A stretch of 64,000 nt of DNA from Brachionus rotundiformis (GCA_016802295.1 JAESIW010000065.1:186001-250000), one strand, 5' to 3'. Shown: positions 1 to 13,403, counted from the first letter of the stretch. Notes: generated from the letters alone by a model not told the origin. Translations and numbers: made by a program.

Positions 1-819
1 GGCATGCGAATTATTTGTTTGTAGACTATAAGGAAAGATTAAAAGTTTAATGAATAATTGGACAGATATATTCTACTTTTTATTTCTATAAGTGGGATTA
101 ATTCAAGTGTTTGGTAAGTTTGGTTATTTTTATTTAATTCAAAAAATTGGAATCTTTTTTCATATTAAATAAAATATATGATTTATTTTCAATTATAGAG
201 TGGTAAAGATTTAGTATTCAATATTGAGGTTTATTAATTGAAAAATCAAAAAAATAAAACAGAAATATTTATTTTGACAGATTAACTAAACAGAATAAAC
301 AAGGTTCCATTTAATTTATTTCATTTTGCTAGTCTATCTAATGTTAAATTAAGTATATATTTATTGTAATTAATTTGGATTTGGATGACTAGAATTAATA
401 AATATTTAGATTCGAATGATAAATTTTCTATTGCTGGTTCTAAATTGGATTTTTTTCAAATTTTTTAAAAATGAGGCGATTTTGTCTAATTGCAAAAGCA
501 AGCTTTTGCATAATTATATACGCCAATGATAAGAATGGTCAGACTAAGTCCAAATGATTAATGAATATGAGTCAAATATTTATTTAAATTGTTTCAATTG
601 ATGAAATAGTTTTTCGACGGATATTAATAGGATTATGTTTCTAAATCAAGCTTTTCTATTAATGCTAACCATGTCTACAATTCTAAATTTTATATTTATC
701 TGGTCTATTTTTATATTTTTCACTAGTTTATTAATTGCTTCATTATATTACTAAAGTTATTTTCTATTTTTCACAATAGATATAATAAAAAAAGGCATGA
801 GTCAATAATTGGTTCAAAA
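1..819. other. AT-rich non-coding flank
   Basis: No open frame or recognisable RNA gene. Very AT-rich sequence upstream of the phosphatase-like gene, presumably holding its promoter. A tiny upstream ATG at about 797 opens only a few codons before the real start at 820. An exon of a gene outside the window could end in the first 115 bases, but I cannot show it. Confidence 0.5.
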
Positions 820-2388
820 ATGAATTTAATAGTCAATTTTTTCGTTCTAATTAATTTAAAATTGGTTCTGGGACAAAAGTTAAAAGACCAAGAGCCAAGA
901 GGTATTCATCTAATACCTGCAAATCAAACAGAAATTGACATAGTTTGGTGGACCCAGGGTCAAATTACATCCGCAATTGTCTTCTATAGCCTTGTTGATT
1001 TGAGCGATGACAATATTGCCAGCGATTCTCTGTTTTGTCAGCACGACATGTCTCGAAAAGGCTTCATAAGTCGAACAGACACTATGGGAAAATTTATACA
1101 CAGGGTCAGGCTCTACGATTTAGTGCCCAATCGCCGCTACTGCTACGAAATTCAATCGGGTATTGCAACCAGTCACATATACACTTTCCGAACTTCAGAT
1201 TTGTCCATCAACACTGGCAAAATAAACCAACTTGACCAAAATGAACAAGACTTTGTCAATTCTTACTTTATTGTCAACTCTAACAATTTCGACAAGATCA
1301 CACTTCAACAAGACTACTTCAAGAACGAAGAAATAAAAGAAAGTATTTCCTTTCTAACAGAGAGCATTCGATACCAGTTATTTAATAAGAAAATTTTGTC
1401 ACTTATTGATCTACAATCGAGCATTAAGTTAAGTGACTATGCTCAAGATGATTCTGATTTTAACCCAAGACAAGAAGGACCATATCATAAAGATTTTTTG
1501 GATTATTTTAATGACATATTAAGTCAAATTCCAATTTTAAGTGTTTACCAAAGAAAAAAAACAGTTTTGTACAAATCAATGTTCGGCACCAAGCAAAGTC
1601 TGGTTTACAGTATTGACTTAAATGGTGTACATTTTTTGACCTATGATCAGAGCTCGGATTCAGATAAAATTTTAGAAGAGATTGAAAACGATCTCATAAA
1701 GGCTAACAAGAATCGTCATTTTACTCCTTGGATCATTTTGTATTTACCTAAAAATTTGGTTTGCGAAAAAATTGAAGCTGTTTTGTTCGAGTACAATGTT
1801 GATTTGATACTTGAAGGAGGTGATTCGTTTTACGAGCGTTCATTTCCGGTGCTGGAAACCGTAAGTAAATACAAGACAACTTATGAAGAGCCAGATATGC
1901 CTTTCAAAATATCCTTACCAAGCAGATTCCTAAATAAGAGTCGAGATAATATAGAATTGAAAAACTGGACCAGTTTCCTTTACCAGCCTGTTAATGACTA
2001 TACTTATGGAGTAATCAAAGTGGTCAATAACACGTATCTAAAGTGGACCTATATGCATTCGAATGAGACTATAATAGACGAATTTGAATTTGTCAAGAAC
2101 CACAATGATGCTTTTGAACGAGTTTTCAATCACCGTGTTGATTTTCTGAACAAAAACTTTGGCCTCAGCCTTCAACCAAAAGCTGTTCCGGACATTTACT
2201 ACACCAGAGCATCAGATATAAGATACACAAAAATAATTCTAATTGTATTAATTAGCACATTTATTTTATGCTCACTTGCCTACTTAAGTTATTACATTTA
2301 CAAACGAAACCTACGCATGAAATTGGAAATGAAGTATAAATTTACCAACTACACCAATCTGATTGAAAGCGAATTTGATCATAATTAA
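820..2388 (+). CDS. Purple acid phosphatase-like membrane protein, probable pseudoenzyme
   Basis: Single-exon gene for a 522-residue protein. Residues 1-19 form a signal peptide. About 25-125 resemble the Fn3-like N-terminal domain of purple acid phosphatases (PRGIHLIP, then RYCYEIQSG and YTFRTSD). About 145-440 follow the metallophosphatase fold, ending with a recognisable VDLILEGGDSFYERSFPV block. About 472-494 form one transmembrane helix with a short basic tail, so it is predicted to be type I membrane. In active family members the ligands lie in GDxG, GDxxY, GNH(D/E), a GH before the PMY-like stretch, and GHxH. Here these positions read NSNNF, LIDLQSS, SVYQ, YLPKN and GGDS. All expected histidines are absent, so I infer loss of catalysis; fold assignment is by eye. 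No intron is needed, and a polyadenylation-type AATAAA-rich stretch follows at about 2440. Confidence 0.75.
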   Translation: MNLIVNFFVLINLKLVLGQKLKDQEPRGIHLIPANQTEIDIVWWTQGQITSAIVFYSLVDLSDDNIASDSLFCQHDMSRKGFISRTDTMGKFIHRVRLYDLVPNRRYCYEIQSGIATSHIYTFRTSDLSINTGKINQLDQNEQDFVNSYFIVNSNNFDKITLQQDYFKNEEIKESISFLTESIRYQLFNKKILSLIDLQSSIKLSDYAQDDSDFNPRQEGPYHKDFLDYFNDILSQIPILSVYQRKKTVLYKSMFGTKQSLVYSIDLNGVHFLTYDQSSDSDKILEEIENDLIKANKNRHFTPWIILYLPKNLVCEKIEAVLFEYNVDLILEGGDSFYERSFPVLETVSKYKTTYEEPDMPFKISLPSRFLNKSRDNIELKNWTSFLYQPVNDYTYGVIKVVNNTYLKWTYMHSNETIIDEFEFVKNHNDAFERVFNHRVDFLNKNFGLSLQPKAVPDIYYTRASDIRYTKIILIVLISTFILCSLAYLSYYIYKRNLRMKLEMKYKFTNYTNLIESEFDHN

Positions 2389-4468
2389 AAACACGTTTTG
2401 ATAAATGTAAATTTTATATTATTTTGTATTTAATTTGTTAAATAATAAAAAAAAAATTTAATTTTAAATTTAATTATGGATTTAATTTTGAATTAATCAA
2501 AAAATAAATAAATAAATTATGTTTCTACCAAAATTTGAAAGTGCTATCTTTTTATGAAATTTAACATTAAGCCTATTTCTTTTTTGACGTAGTTAAATTA
2601 CGAAGTTGGTTTTAAAAATTTAAATTAAAACTATTAAACCATTTTTAGACTTACTATACGAAAATTTAAAAATTTAATTTCCGTTTTGTATTTTAGAGAC
2701 GAATGTTTAACATTAACTTTTTAAAAAAGTTTTAATTTACGATTTTAATTTTATAACAAAAATAATATTCAACTCATGATTTTGAATTTCAAAAAATTAA
2801 TTCAAGTCTTTAATTTTATTGAATTAAAATAATTTAGTAAGAGAAAGAAAGAAAAGGAAAGGAAATTAATAAGTGGCTAATTTGTCTATTTTTATCTTTA
2901 AGAATAATTTAAACTAATTTTATTCTTCAGTAGATTAATTTTTTTTACAATAATTAAAAAAAAGAATTAAATTGAAGAATCAACACAATTTAAAAAATTC
3001 TTAGCAAACAAAGATGAGTTGATCGAGTTTTGGTCAGTAAATTATCTTATTTTTAAAATTTTTTAACGATTTAATAATTATTACGTATTAATAATAACAT
3101 GTTTCAAAGCTTTATTAATACATAGCTATTTTTTAATGTAGCAGTGATATAATTAAATTTTAAACCAACATTTTTTAATAATTTATTTGTTTTTCTCTTT
3201 TTTTTTGTAAAGAAAACTAACAATCGTTTTGTCCAACTCATTGGACTGAAAAGAAGGACTAAGATCCGCTCCAACCAGCCTGTATCTCTCAAGCTTTATT
3301 TTAAATAAATGAATAAAAAGTTTACTTGGATTAAAAAAATTCCTGGTCAACTGGGTTCTGGCCTTTATTCTAATTATAAATGGGACCATTGATGAAAATA
3401 AATATAAAAGCTAATTGTTTCGAATTGTTATTAAGTAATTTTTTATACTGTTTATATTAAAATGATCAATAAGATCAGGTTTAGAATTTGTGTGTTAGAA
3501 ACTCAAGTGGGTCATTTAAAATTACCTTTCAGCAATAAAAAAAACAAATAAAAAAGTCACCAATTTTAAAAAACATTATTTTCTCAGTTTCATATGTTAA
3601 TATTTATTGAATTTTAGAAAAATCTACAATAAAAATGAAAGGTATAGAGTTTCTGTAAATTTATTTCTTTAAAGATTTAATTATTTTTTTATGTTTTAGC
3701 TTTTCAATCATTATTAAAAATAAATCAAAAACTTGTCTAAACTCCTATCTAGTTGCTTCATTTAATTATAAATCATCCATTTTTAATACACAAAATGATA
3801 TTTGTTCATATCTGGCACCTAGAATATTCAATCCTCTAAGTTCCATACTTGAGTGTATGTGTAAAATTTAGTATGAATAAAAAATTAAATATTTTATTGC
3901 TTCACTTTTTGGTGGTTCAATTCTTGTTAACATAGTAACACTATTAACTGAAAGAAATATATTTTAAATTTTAAACATAATGTTCGGATATTTTCTATTT
4001 CTTTTTCGTATATTTTTATTTTGTTTAGTTTTGTCGTTTTAGATTGAAACCTTTGTTGTCAAGAAAAAGTTTAAATAATAGGTAAAGCATTGACCAGGAT
4101 ACAATTCTAAACAATTGAATTTTTCAAATTTGCTTAAAGGCTAGCTAGGCTTTTAATAAACAGAAAATTTTAGACCATCTAATCAATGCACATATACCAA
4201 TAAAATAATTGTGTACACCCATATTTGTTTATTTTAGGATAATTTTATGCTACATGTTCATGGGCCCACAGTTAATTTTAGATTTATCTAGAACAAATCA
4301 ATTATAAAACTAGTTTATAAACTTTTTTACAATCATTAACTTGTTCATTTTTTTATTTTTGACAATTTTAGATTTATCGATGTTTGCTACAATTAAACTC
4401 TGAGCATCTCTTGAAATGATTTTTTAAGCTTTAAGTTGAGATAATTGGATAAAAATTAAATTAATAAA
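2389..4468. other. AT-rich intergenic region
   Basis: No supported gene. Short open frames at 3104-3389 on the minus strand have no domain, no splice context and AT-driven composition. Contains homopolymer-rich DNA and presumably the promoter and 5' leader of the PP2A B56 gene. Confidence 0.5.
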
Positions 4469-7400
4469 ATGCGCAAAGTATCATCTGCTAACGAACAACC
4501 ATCTAAAATTGACGTTTCCAAAATTAAAAAAGTATTATATCACTTTTTTTAATTAGAATAATTTTTTTAATTATTTAGCAATCCGGTTCATCTACTTCAT
4601 CACTTGGTAACGAGTCCAAATCTTCCAAGCCAAATCAAAATTTGCCAAATTCGTATAGCGTGTCATCAAACTCGTCCAATTTACATGATGATGTAAGTTT
4701 ACAATGTTTTTTTGTTTAAATTAAATTGGTTTTATTTTCTCGCGTCTTTAGAAATTTAACAATTCAATAACAACAATATTTGAATTTTATAAACTTAATT
4801 GATTTGCAAATAAAACATATCTAATAAGGCTTTAATTATTTCTAAATTATTTTTTTTTATAAATAACTGTTGAGGTTTAATTATAATTTTTTAAATAATC
4901 AAAAAGGATTATTCTAATGAAATTCTACAAAAACTTTTAATTAGTTTTTAAATTTAAAAAGTTAATTCTTCACTCGTAATTATTCTAATGAAGTTTTTGG
5001 ATATTTTTTAAACAAAAACTTGATTAGTAGATAATCAGACGAATTAAAGAAACATAAGCTTTATTTTTGTCTTTCATCTTGGATTTAAAATTGAATATTA
5101 AATTTTCAAATATGAAAAAAATTTAAATCATTTATTCAATATTGATATTAAATTAATTTACGAATTTTTATTATTGAATAGAGAATATATAATGAAAGTA
5201 TTTTGGTAAATTAAATGTCAGTAAAAATAAATTTTTATTTCTAGAATTACTTTTGTTCAAATAAAAACATTTAATTAGATTTAATATTCATTCAATCAAT
5301 GTCTTAGACATGATGGATTCATGATAACTATACATTTTGAAAATATTCTAATCATTCACTCTCTTATGATTTTTTTTCCTAAGAATTTGAATCAGATAAC
5401 GACAAAAATAGTTTATCAATAACTAGAAGTTTTGATAGAAATTCTTTAATAAATTATTTGTTTGTTAGGAAACTGAATACTTAAATTTTTGAATTGAAAT
5501 AAACGCATTGCATTTTTTTAATTTTAATTTCAATTTGATTTAAATAACAAAATTATATAACCTTAAATGTGGCTCTGTTAGTCCATGATGAAATTGAAGA
5601 AAATAAATATGTTCTCATTGAGAAAAAATTCAAGTCAAAAAAACCAAGTAATTAGCTTTTATTTTATCTGACAAATTAGCTCAGTGACATTATAAATTTA
5701 AAATAAATAAATTTAGAAATAGAACTAGAATTTAGGCGTCTGAATTAAACAAGTGATAAAAATCCTTCAATTTTCTATGCTTTTAACATTTTTGTTTAAA
5801 GATTATTTTATTAATTTACAGCTTTTAAATTTTATCGTTCAACTTTGATTATAAATTTAAGATGACAGAAAAAATGTCCTTAAGAAAACATTTTTCAACT
5901 TAACTAGGATTTTTCCAAATCTAAACAAGTTTTTAAATGTTAATTAATAAAATGGCGCTTTTTTTTAAAAAAAGTTCAAGTGTTTAAATAACTTGTTTTA
6001 ACCCTTTTGACTTTGGAGAATAACAACTTTTGGTTAGTGATACTTGATCTTTAACTTAACCCAGATCGTGATAAAATTTCGAATAAATTCTATAATGGAT
6101 ACGAGACTTCAATAAATATCAAAGAAAAGAGAACATTCTGAAAAAATATTCTTATAATTTTTATTATTAAAAATAAAGAAAATTCTTTATTTACCACGTA
6201 TCATGCTTATTTAGTCCAATACTGCACAATTATCTAATTTGGAAAAATAATTTAATTTATTAAACATTACATACTTCTAGTTGTTTAAAGAATTAGAATC
6301 ATCCTGAAAGAATGGAATAAATATTTTTCAATATTATCTAACTAGTTAGTAAATAATTATTTTTAAGAGAATAAGATTTTTATATTATTTAAAAATTTAA
6401 TTTTATAATTTTTTTGGGTACCAAGAGCAAAATATTTTCTTATTTATTTCGACTTTTAAATTTTATTTTTAAAATAAAAAAATAGAAAACAAAAGTTAAC
6501 ATCTAAAATCGAAAGGTATTTTCTTAGAGCTTTCTTCTAAAACCCTCGAGGCAGATTTTGATTTTTTACTTGGCCGAATTTGACTAGTTTTTTAATAATG
6601 ACCTCTACCAAGGCAAAAAATACCAAACTAATATGGTGATATTTTACACAGAGTTATTCAACTAAATGCATTTTATTACTTTTTTTTTTAATTTTTACAT
6701 TTGAATGAAAAGTAATAAAATAAGATCAAGAAAATAGAAAATGCTTGCTTATGTTCTCAAGATTTGGGACTTTAAATTTTATAGTCATACTAAAAATATT
6801 GTTTCTAAAGTAATAGCTAAGATTAAGTTTATACTTTTTTTTTTATTTTCCGTACTAAATCTAAATTAAGTTTATGGTAAATGTTATCTGTCTTTTCTAG
6901 TAAAATTGTTTATTTTGATTAAAATTTAAATATTTACTTGTTAAGCTTGGATTTTTAAATTTTCTTGGCAACTTAAAATTAATCGGCAAATAAAAAACGT
7001 ATTTGTTTAAAAATTTAAGATTTAATTTATAGAAAAATTTGTTTAATTTAACAAAAAAACACATAAATTGATCATAACAGGAATTTTCCCTATTTATAAA
7101 TTAGCATAATTTTTTTTTCCAAATTTAAATTCTAATCTTAAGAAAATTTATCTGTGCAAGAAAAAAATTATTAATTTTTTTAAAAGATATTATTCCAAAT
7201 CTAGCAGTAAATTTACCAATTTTAAAACGCTAAAGCAGACACTAATCAAGAACTAAAGCATTCATCTAAATTAATTTTCCCAATTTGTTACTCAACTAAA
7301 GTCTGGTCGAAGTAAATAAATTTTTGTCCATTTCCTTTTCTGACAATTCTTGGCAATTAATTTCTTAACAATTTTATATTGATTAAGACTAAACACTTAA

Positions 7401-10400
7401 ACTCATACACTCTAAACACTCTAAACATACATATTCGCATTTATATAAAAATATATTTTTATTTTTATATTTATATATATATATATTTATATTTATATAT
7501 ACATTGAATTGTACGAACAATCACAGCACTAACTAGAGCAACAAGAACAACTAAATGGAAAATTCATAAATTAAACCACATTATATTATAATATTATTTT
7601 GTTGATCATCTTTGTTTGCTCGAAAGCTAGTTTGTTCGTATAGAATTCTAACTCAACAACAACAAGAACAACCAAAACTAAAACCCGATCTTTACAGGCC
7701 ATTGCTATAAAGATAATTTCTCATTTTAGGTAAAAGCCAGACCAGCCAATTTAGGCACAAACCAGAACCGAGGCATCATACAATCATCTTCGAATGGTGG
7801 TATCATTCACTCGAGTCAACACAATCAGCATACCGATACAACCAATATGAGTCAAGCGAACTCGAACAACAATAACAACTCGACGATGACCACGACCAGC
7901 AATCAGACCAAAGCGGCAGCACAAGGAGGCAAGCAAGCTCAAACATCTGTCAACTCGCTGGCAAAAGGCTCCAACAAGACTTCCAAACCGGTTGCGAACA
8001 GCATTCACACAAACCTGAGCATTCAGCCAATGAGCAAAGAGTTGACCAAGTTGCCAAATTTGAAAGAAGCGGCTGGTAACGAGCGCGAGCGGCTCTTTTT
8101 GGAAAAAATCCAACAGTGCTCGACTTTGTTTGACTTTAACCAGCCGCTAAGCGATCTCAAGTCCAAGGAGGTCAAGCGGCAGACCCTGAACGAACTAGTC
8201 GAGTATATAACACTGAATAGGGGCGTCCTGACAGAGTCAATCTATGACGAAATAATAAAAATGTTTTCCATAAACATGTTCCGTACGCTGCCGCCGTGCT
8301 CCAATCCGACAGGGACCGAGTTCGACCCCGAGGAGGACGAGCCCAATTTGGAAGCCTCGTGGCCCCATCTGCAAATAATCTACGACTTTTTTCTTCGCTT
8401 TCTCGAATCGCCCGACTTTCAGCCCAACATTGCCAAAAAGTACATTGATCAAAAATTTCTGCTCCAATTGCTCGAGCTGTTCGACAGCGAGGATCCGCGC
8501 GAGCGCGACTTCCTCAAGACCATTCTTCACCGCATATACGGCAAATTCTTAGGTCTACGCGCCTATATACGCAAACAAATAAACAACACATTTCATCGGT
8601 TCATCTACGAGACCGAGCGACACAATGGCATTGCCGAGCTATTGGAAATACTCGGCAGCATCATAAACGGATTCGCCTTGCCACTCAAAGAAGAACACAA
8701 ACATTTTTTGGTCAAAGTTTTGCTGCCATTGCACAAGGCCAAGTTGTTGAACGTGTACCATCCTCAATTGGCCTATTGTGTGGTCCAATTCCTGGAAAAA
8801 GATCCCAGTCTAACCGAGCAGGTGATCAAGGGCCTGCTTAAGTTCTGGCCCAAGACGCACAGTCCCAAGGAGGTCATGTTCCTCAACGAGCTCGAGGAAA
8901 TACTCGACGTGATCGAGCCAGTCGAATTTCAGAAAGTTATGGTACCCCTGTTCAAACAGTTGGCTCGGTGCGTCTCATCGCCACACTTTCAGGTCGCCGA
9001 GCGCGCCCTCTACTACTGGAACAACGAGTATATTATGAGTCTAATTGGCGAAAATGCCAATGTTATTTTGCCAATAATGTTTCCGGCTTTGTACAAAAAC
9101 ACCAAGTCTCATTGGAACAAGACCATACACGGCCTAATTTACAACGCGCTCAAGCTGTTTATGGAAATGAACCAAAAGTTGTTCGATGAGTGCTCGCAAA
9201 AGTACAAGGCTGAGAGGCAAAAAGAAAAAGAAAAGCTGAGAGAGCGTGACGAACTTTGGAATAAAATTGAGAATGTGGCAAAGAAAAATCCCAAATACAA
9301 AGACTTTGCGCAAAATGCTGAGCCCGAATTGAGCTCTCAGCATTTGAGTGGTGAGGGCAAGACTGATATGGACGACTTAGACGAGGTCACTGCCGTTTCC
9401 AAGAAAGACATTGAAAACGAGGCCAAAGAAGTAAGAGCTTTAAATTATCTTTCTTATGTTTATTATATTTGTCAAAAATAGTTTAAAAAATCCAATAGTA
9501 GAAATGTGTTTAATCTATCAGGTAAATAACCTTAAATCGCATTGCACAATGCCAAATTTGCTTTATGATAGCTTTGAAAATGTAATTAGGACAAATGATT
9601 ATTATTAATAACTGGACACTAATTTTAATTTTTGATATTTTTTTAATTTAAAAAAAAAAAGGTAAATAATCCACTAACATTAATTGTGACAATTTTAAAT
9701 AATTAAATAATTTTTATTGCTTCTGATCAAAGATAAAATTAAATTTTTTTTTAATTTTAATTTTTGTGTCATCCATTTAGCAAGAATTCTTTCACCTTTT
9801 CTTATCTCGATATCCATCTTACTAATTGTAATAATTTATCTATAATTTAAAACAAATAAAATTTATTTATTCAAAATTTTATTGCTATAAAACTATTAAT
9901 TTTAGACAGAATGAGTATATGAGATAGTTGTGTATTTGTGAATTTCATACAAAACTTCCATTTAAAAGATAAAAAATTTTTTATCATTGGTTCTAAATGT
10001 CCAAAGCTTGTTCTGTAAATGAAGTAAAATAAATTTTCACAGATTTTGTAGACTTCCGCGGTAGGTGAAACAAAAGTTGTTTCACTTTACTTCATTTACA
10101 GAACAAGCTTTGGACATTTAGAACCAAAGATAAAATATTTTTTATCTTTTAAATGGAAGTTTTGTATGAAATTCACAAATACCGATAGTTGTTTGCATTT
10201 GCACGAATGCTTTTATTTTATACAAATATAAATTTTTATTTGAAATTATTGTTACGACAAAGTAAATAATTAATTTTAAGACTAAAAAAGTAAGTTTTAT
10301 TTTTGTTATCATTTTAATAAAAATTACTATCGATTTTATTAGTCTTAACTATTTTATTTAGTTCAAGAAGAATATGTTTACACGAAATACCAATTTTCGT

Positions 10401-11205
10401 TCAGAAAGTTTTCCTAAATAAATATATAATTTAAAAAACTTACTTTACTAGTTTTTTTAATAATAACATTCTCCAAACTTATTAAATAGAATAACAATTA
10501 TTTTTTTTTGTTTAAAACTTGGCTATTCAATTTTATTTAATAAAAATTATTTCTTAAATGAGATTAAAATCTTAGTCCTCTGATCTGTAATTTTTGTGTA
10601 CTAAATAATGCTGAGATCATATTAATGAGATTTAAAAAATAAAATCAATTTGTTTTGATTGCTAATAACAAAATGCAAGCAACAATATTTTGGCTATTTA
10701 ATTTCTTACTATAAAGAATAAAAATTCTTAAATAAATTAATTTTCAGACCAGGAATATTGGGTCTTTAATGTGCAAATTAAATTTGTTCAAGATTGTTAC
10801 AATTATACCACTATTCAAAGCAATATTAATTAATTAAAATTATAACTTTAGCTAATTTCCAGTTATCTTATTAAAATATATTAATTTATATCAGAGTTCC
10901 AAATTGCTAATAAAGAAAAGGATTTGCGAAAATTAAGGTGTTCAGGAGCTTTGATTTTAAATTAATTTGCATGCATGTCCGAAACAAATTTTAATACGAA
11001 GCTTAAGCAGCAAAAAACCTGTTCAATAATTTTTTATAAATAAAAATTTTTGTTTTAGGCAAGTAAATTAATGGGCAAAGGAAAATCTCAAATATTTCGG
11101 CGAAAATCTGAATTACCGCAAGACTTATCAACAACAGCCGCAATTGACAAATATCAAAAACGAGCAATTACATCAACATTTGACCACACAGCACCAAAGA
11201 TTTGA
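4469..11205 (+). CDS. PPP2R5: PP2A B56-family regulatory subunit (B')
   Basis: Regulatory B56 subunit that directs the protein phosphatase 2A core enzyme to substrates. Exons: 4469-4531, 4579-4692, 7730-9430, 11059-11205; every junction is phase 0, giving 674 residues. The B56 HEAT-like repeat domain spans roughly residues 180-580. It includes hallmark stretches such as RAYIRKQINNTFHRFIYET, NGFALPLKEEHKHFLVKV and HWNKTIHGLIYNALKLFMEM. The last exon encodes RRKSELPQD, the conserved B56 C-terminal motif, and then a short divergent tail. The first 180 residues are a low-complexity Ser/Asn/Gln/Thr-rich extension. The third exon is open upstream of its internal ATG at 7847 back to the acceptor at 7730, so I start at 4469; an alternative promoter giving the 7847 start remains possible. 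Introns of 3037 and 1628 bp are far larger than others in the window. Which B56 isotype it is cannot be told. Confidence 0.92.
4693..7729 (+). other. Large second intron of the B56 gene
   Basis: Starts GTAAGT and ends ATTTTAG, phase 0. About 3 kb of AT-rich DNA with a TA-rich microsatellite-like tract at about 7445-7502. From about 7500 it becomes rich in CAA-type trinucleotides, unlike the rest, which could mark a leader exon of an alternative transcript. No coding exon seen. Confidence 0.7.
9932..10183. mobile_element. Foldback MITE, Mutator-like features
   Basis: Nearly perfect inverted repeat lying in the third intron of the B56 gene. Left arm 9932-10028 begins GTATTTGTGAATTTC; right arm 10085-10182 ends with its complement GAAATTCACAAATAC. 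The spacer is about 56 bp. The nonamer GATAGTTGT sits directly before the left arm (9923-9931) and again directly after the right end (10184-10192), with one extra C. A 9-bp target duplication and roughly 100-bp terminal inverted repeats are typical of Mutator-like non-autonomous elements. No coding capacity. Confidence 0.75.
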
Positions 11206-13403
11206 TAAATTCAAGATAAATTTAAAACACTCCATAAACTCGTCAAATGCTCTTTTTTACTTTTTATTTAAAAAAATTAATCTTTATTTTTTTCTCTCTA
11301 ATTCTTTTGTGATTATTTTTTATTTGGCTTTTTTTAAATAAACTAAAGAATTTATTGATAAAGCTATATCATATCTTTTCGATATTTTGCTCGTAATAAA
11401 TCAAGCAATTTTCATGAGTCTTACACTTATTATATTTATTATTTAACTTTATTTTTCTCAAATTAAAAATTTTAAGCTTTTGATTATTTGTTGTGAAATT
11501 TTTTGCCTGTCTTTAAAAATGATAGAATGTTAATTTGGGAGTATCCACAATGAGACAAGTTGTTCGATCCAATGTTTTTTAATTGAACATTTGAAATTCT
11601 GTTTGTTGGATCAACTAAGATCAATTATTTTCTTTTTATGTAATTATTTTTTTATTTCTATAAAAAAACTTTCTCTACAAAACACGATTATCTTTTTATT
11701 TTCTATTATTTTTCAAATAAAATTTGCAATAATTTATTTTTAAAGCTTAATTTTTTAAAACTTAGAATATAATCTTTTTAAGACACTTTTTTAAGATTGT
11801 CAAATCGATTTCAGTTAATCAAAATTTTGATATTTTTGTATTTTATTTTAGTTAAATCTTCATCTAATAAATTTGATATTCACCTATCTGAATTATAAAA
11901 TTTTAGCCTGGCAAAAGAAAAAATGAAGAAAGATGACCCTCGAAAGAACGAGTCTGGATAAAGAGTCCCAAACTGGCAATCTTCTAATCTTTTACGACTA
12001 ATTTTAGCAAATGAATGTTCGAGGATTACCGCAAAGAATAATTAAATACAATTTTTAATTTATGTCTCAGAATAATTATTTAATAAAAGATAACCCTGAA
12101 TTTTCACTTTAAATATAAATTAATCTATTAAATTTTGTGATATTTACAGTGAAGAAACTAGATAAAAATTAAAATTTTTTGATCTTTTGGTACCGAATTT
12201 ATATAACAAGAAATTCCAAGTTTTTTATCTTTTAAATATAAATCAAAAAATTAATATTAATATTAATTATTGATATATATATTATTGTATTAGCTTGTCT
12301 GAGGCTTTTTGGCACAATAAAATTCTTTGATTAGGAACGAACATTTTGGTTCTAAGCATCACTTTTCAAGTGAATTGAATAAGTTACGAATAAATCTTTT
12401 TAATCATTTAAAATAAGCTAACTTCTATTCAAACAAACAATACAATAACCAAAGAATTAAAATTATTTCTTTGAACAATTTATTTAAATTCACTAAAAAG
12501 TACTTTGTCACAGTGATGGTATTAATTCTAAAAAATAGACCTAAATTTATTCATTATCAAGGTACTAATTTTTTTAATTTTAATTATGCCTTAAAGTAGT
12601 TATCATTTTACTTTAATAAGAATTTTTAAAGGTAGAGTGCACACCAAGATTCGTTTAATATAAAATTGCGCGTAAAAAATTAAACAAAGAATAATTTATT
12701 TATAAATTTTATTCAATTCTCAAAATCAGAGGATTATTTTTTTTATTTTAATTTAGGAAATATTTTTATCACAAAATAGAGCAATGGCCAATTCAGCATT
12801 GTGATACTTAAAACAAAAAAAATTAACTTATGTAAGCTAAAGTTATCAGTCTTTTCTATCGACGCTTTAATTTATTGCTAAAAAATCACTTTTTTTTGTA
12901 TTTAAAATTTTAACATAAACAAATTTTTTAGTTTTTTGAGGGGTGCACAATTTTCAACCAGATGCTAAAATTTCTTTAAATTGGCTTTTAGATGTGAAAT
13001 CAAGATCAAAATTTAAGATATTGAAAAAATTTATTCTAGCAACAAAAATAATTTTAGCCATTTTTTTTTGTTTTATCTTAAGTATTCCATGGCCCATGCT
13101 GACCATAAACCATCAGCATAATTGCATTTTTCTAAAATACAACTTAATTATGAAATTAAGCCAAGAAAAATTACACATCATTAGCTTATTTCTTTGCATA
13201 GAAGAATTTTAAAGTTTTTATGTTTTTTTTCAAGCTTATTTTTAATAAAATGCTTAAATTATTTAAAATTTAAAACTTCATACCTTGCAATACCTCGTCA
13301 TAATTTTACTTACTTTGTTGATAATATATAAGATCCAAAAACTCTTATGAATTATTTAAATTTGTTTTTTTAAAAAAAAAACCTATTTTCATTTAGACAA
13401 ATA
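11206..13403. other. Intergenic region between B56 and GCSH
   Basis: AT-rich, no supported gene. A methionine-started frame at 12943-13212 encodes 89 residues of hydrophobic and lysine-rich sequence without recognisable domain or splice context and is probably chance. Confidence 0.5.

Noticed and set aside
3104..3389. Two minus-strand frames
   Set aside because: No family resemblance or conserved motif; homopolymer-driven residues.
7847..9481. B56 reading frame taken as a single exon starting at 7847 and ending at 9481
   Set aside because: The frame is open upstream to an acceptor at 7730 and joins two small 5' exons in phase. Its last 16 codons after GTAAGAG at 9431 are intron; the true end, RRKSELPQD, is in the exon at 11059.
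12943..13212. 89-codon open frame between B56 and GCSH
   Set aside because: Hydrophobic and lysine-rich composition expected from AT-rich DNA, no domain, no splice sites.
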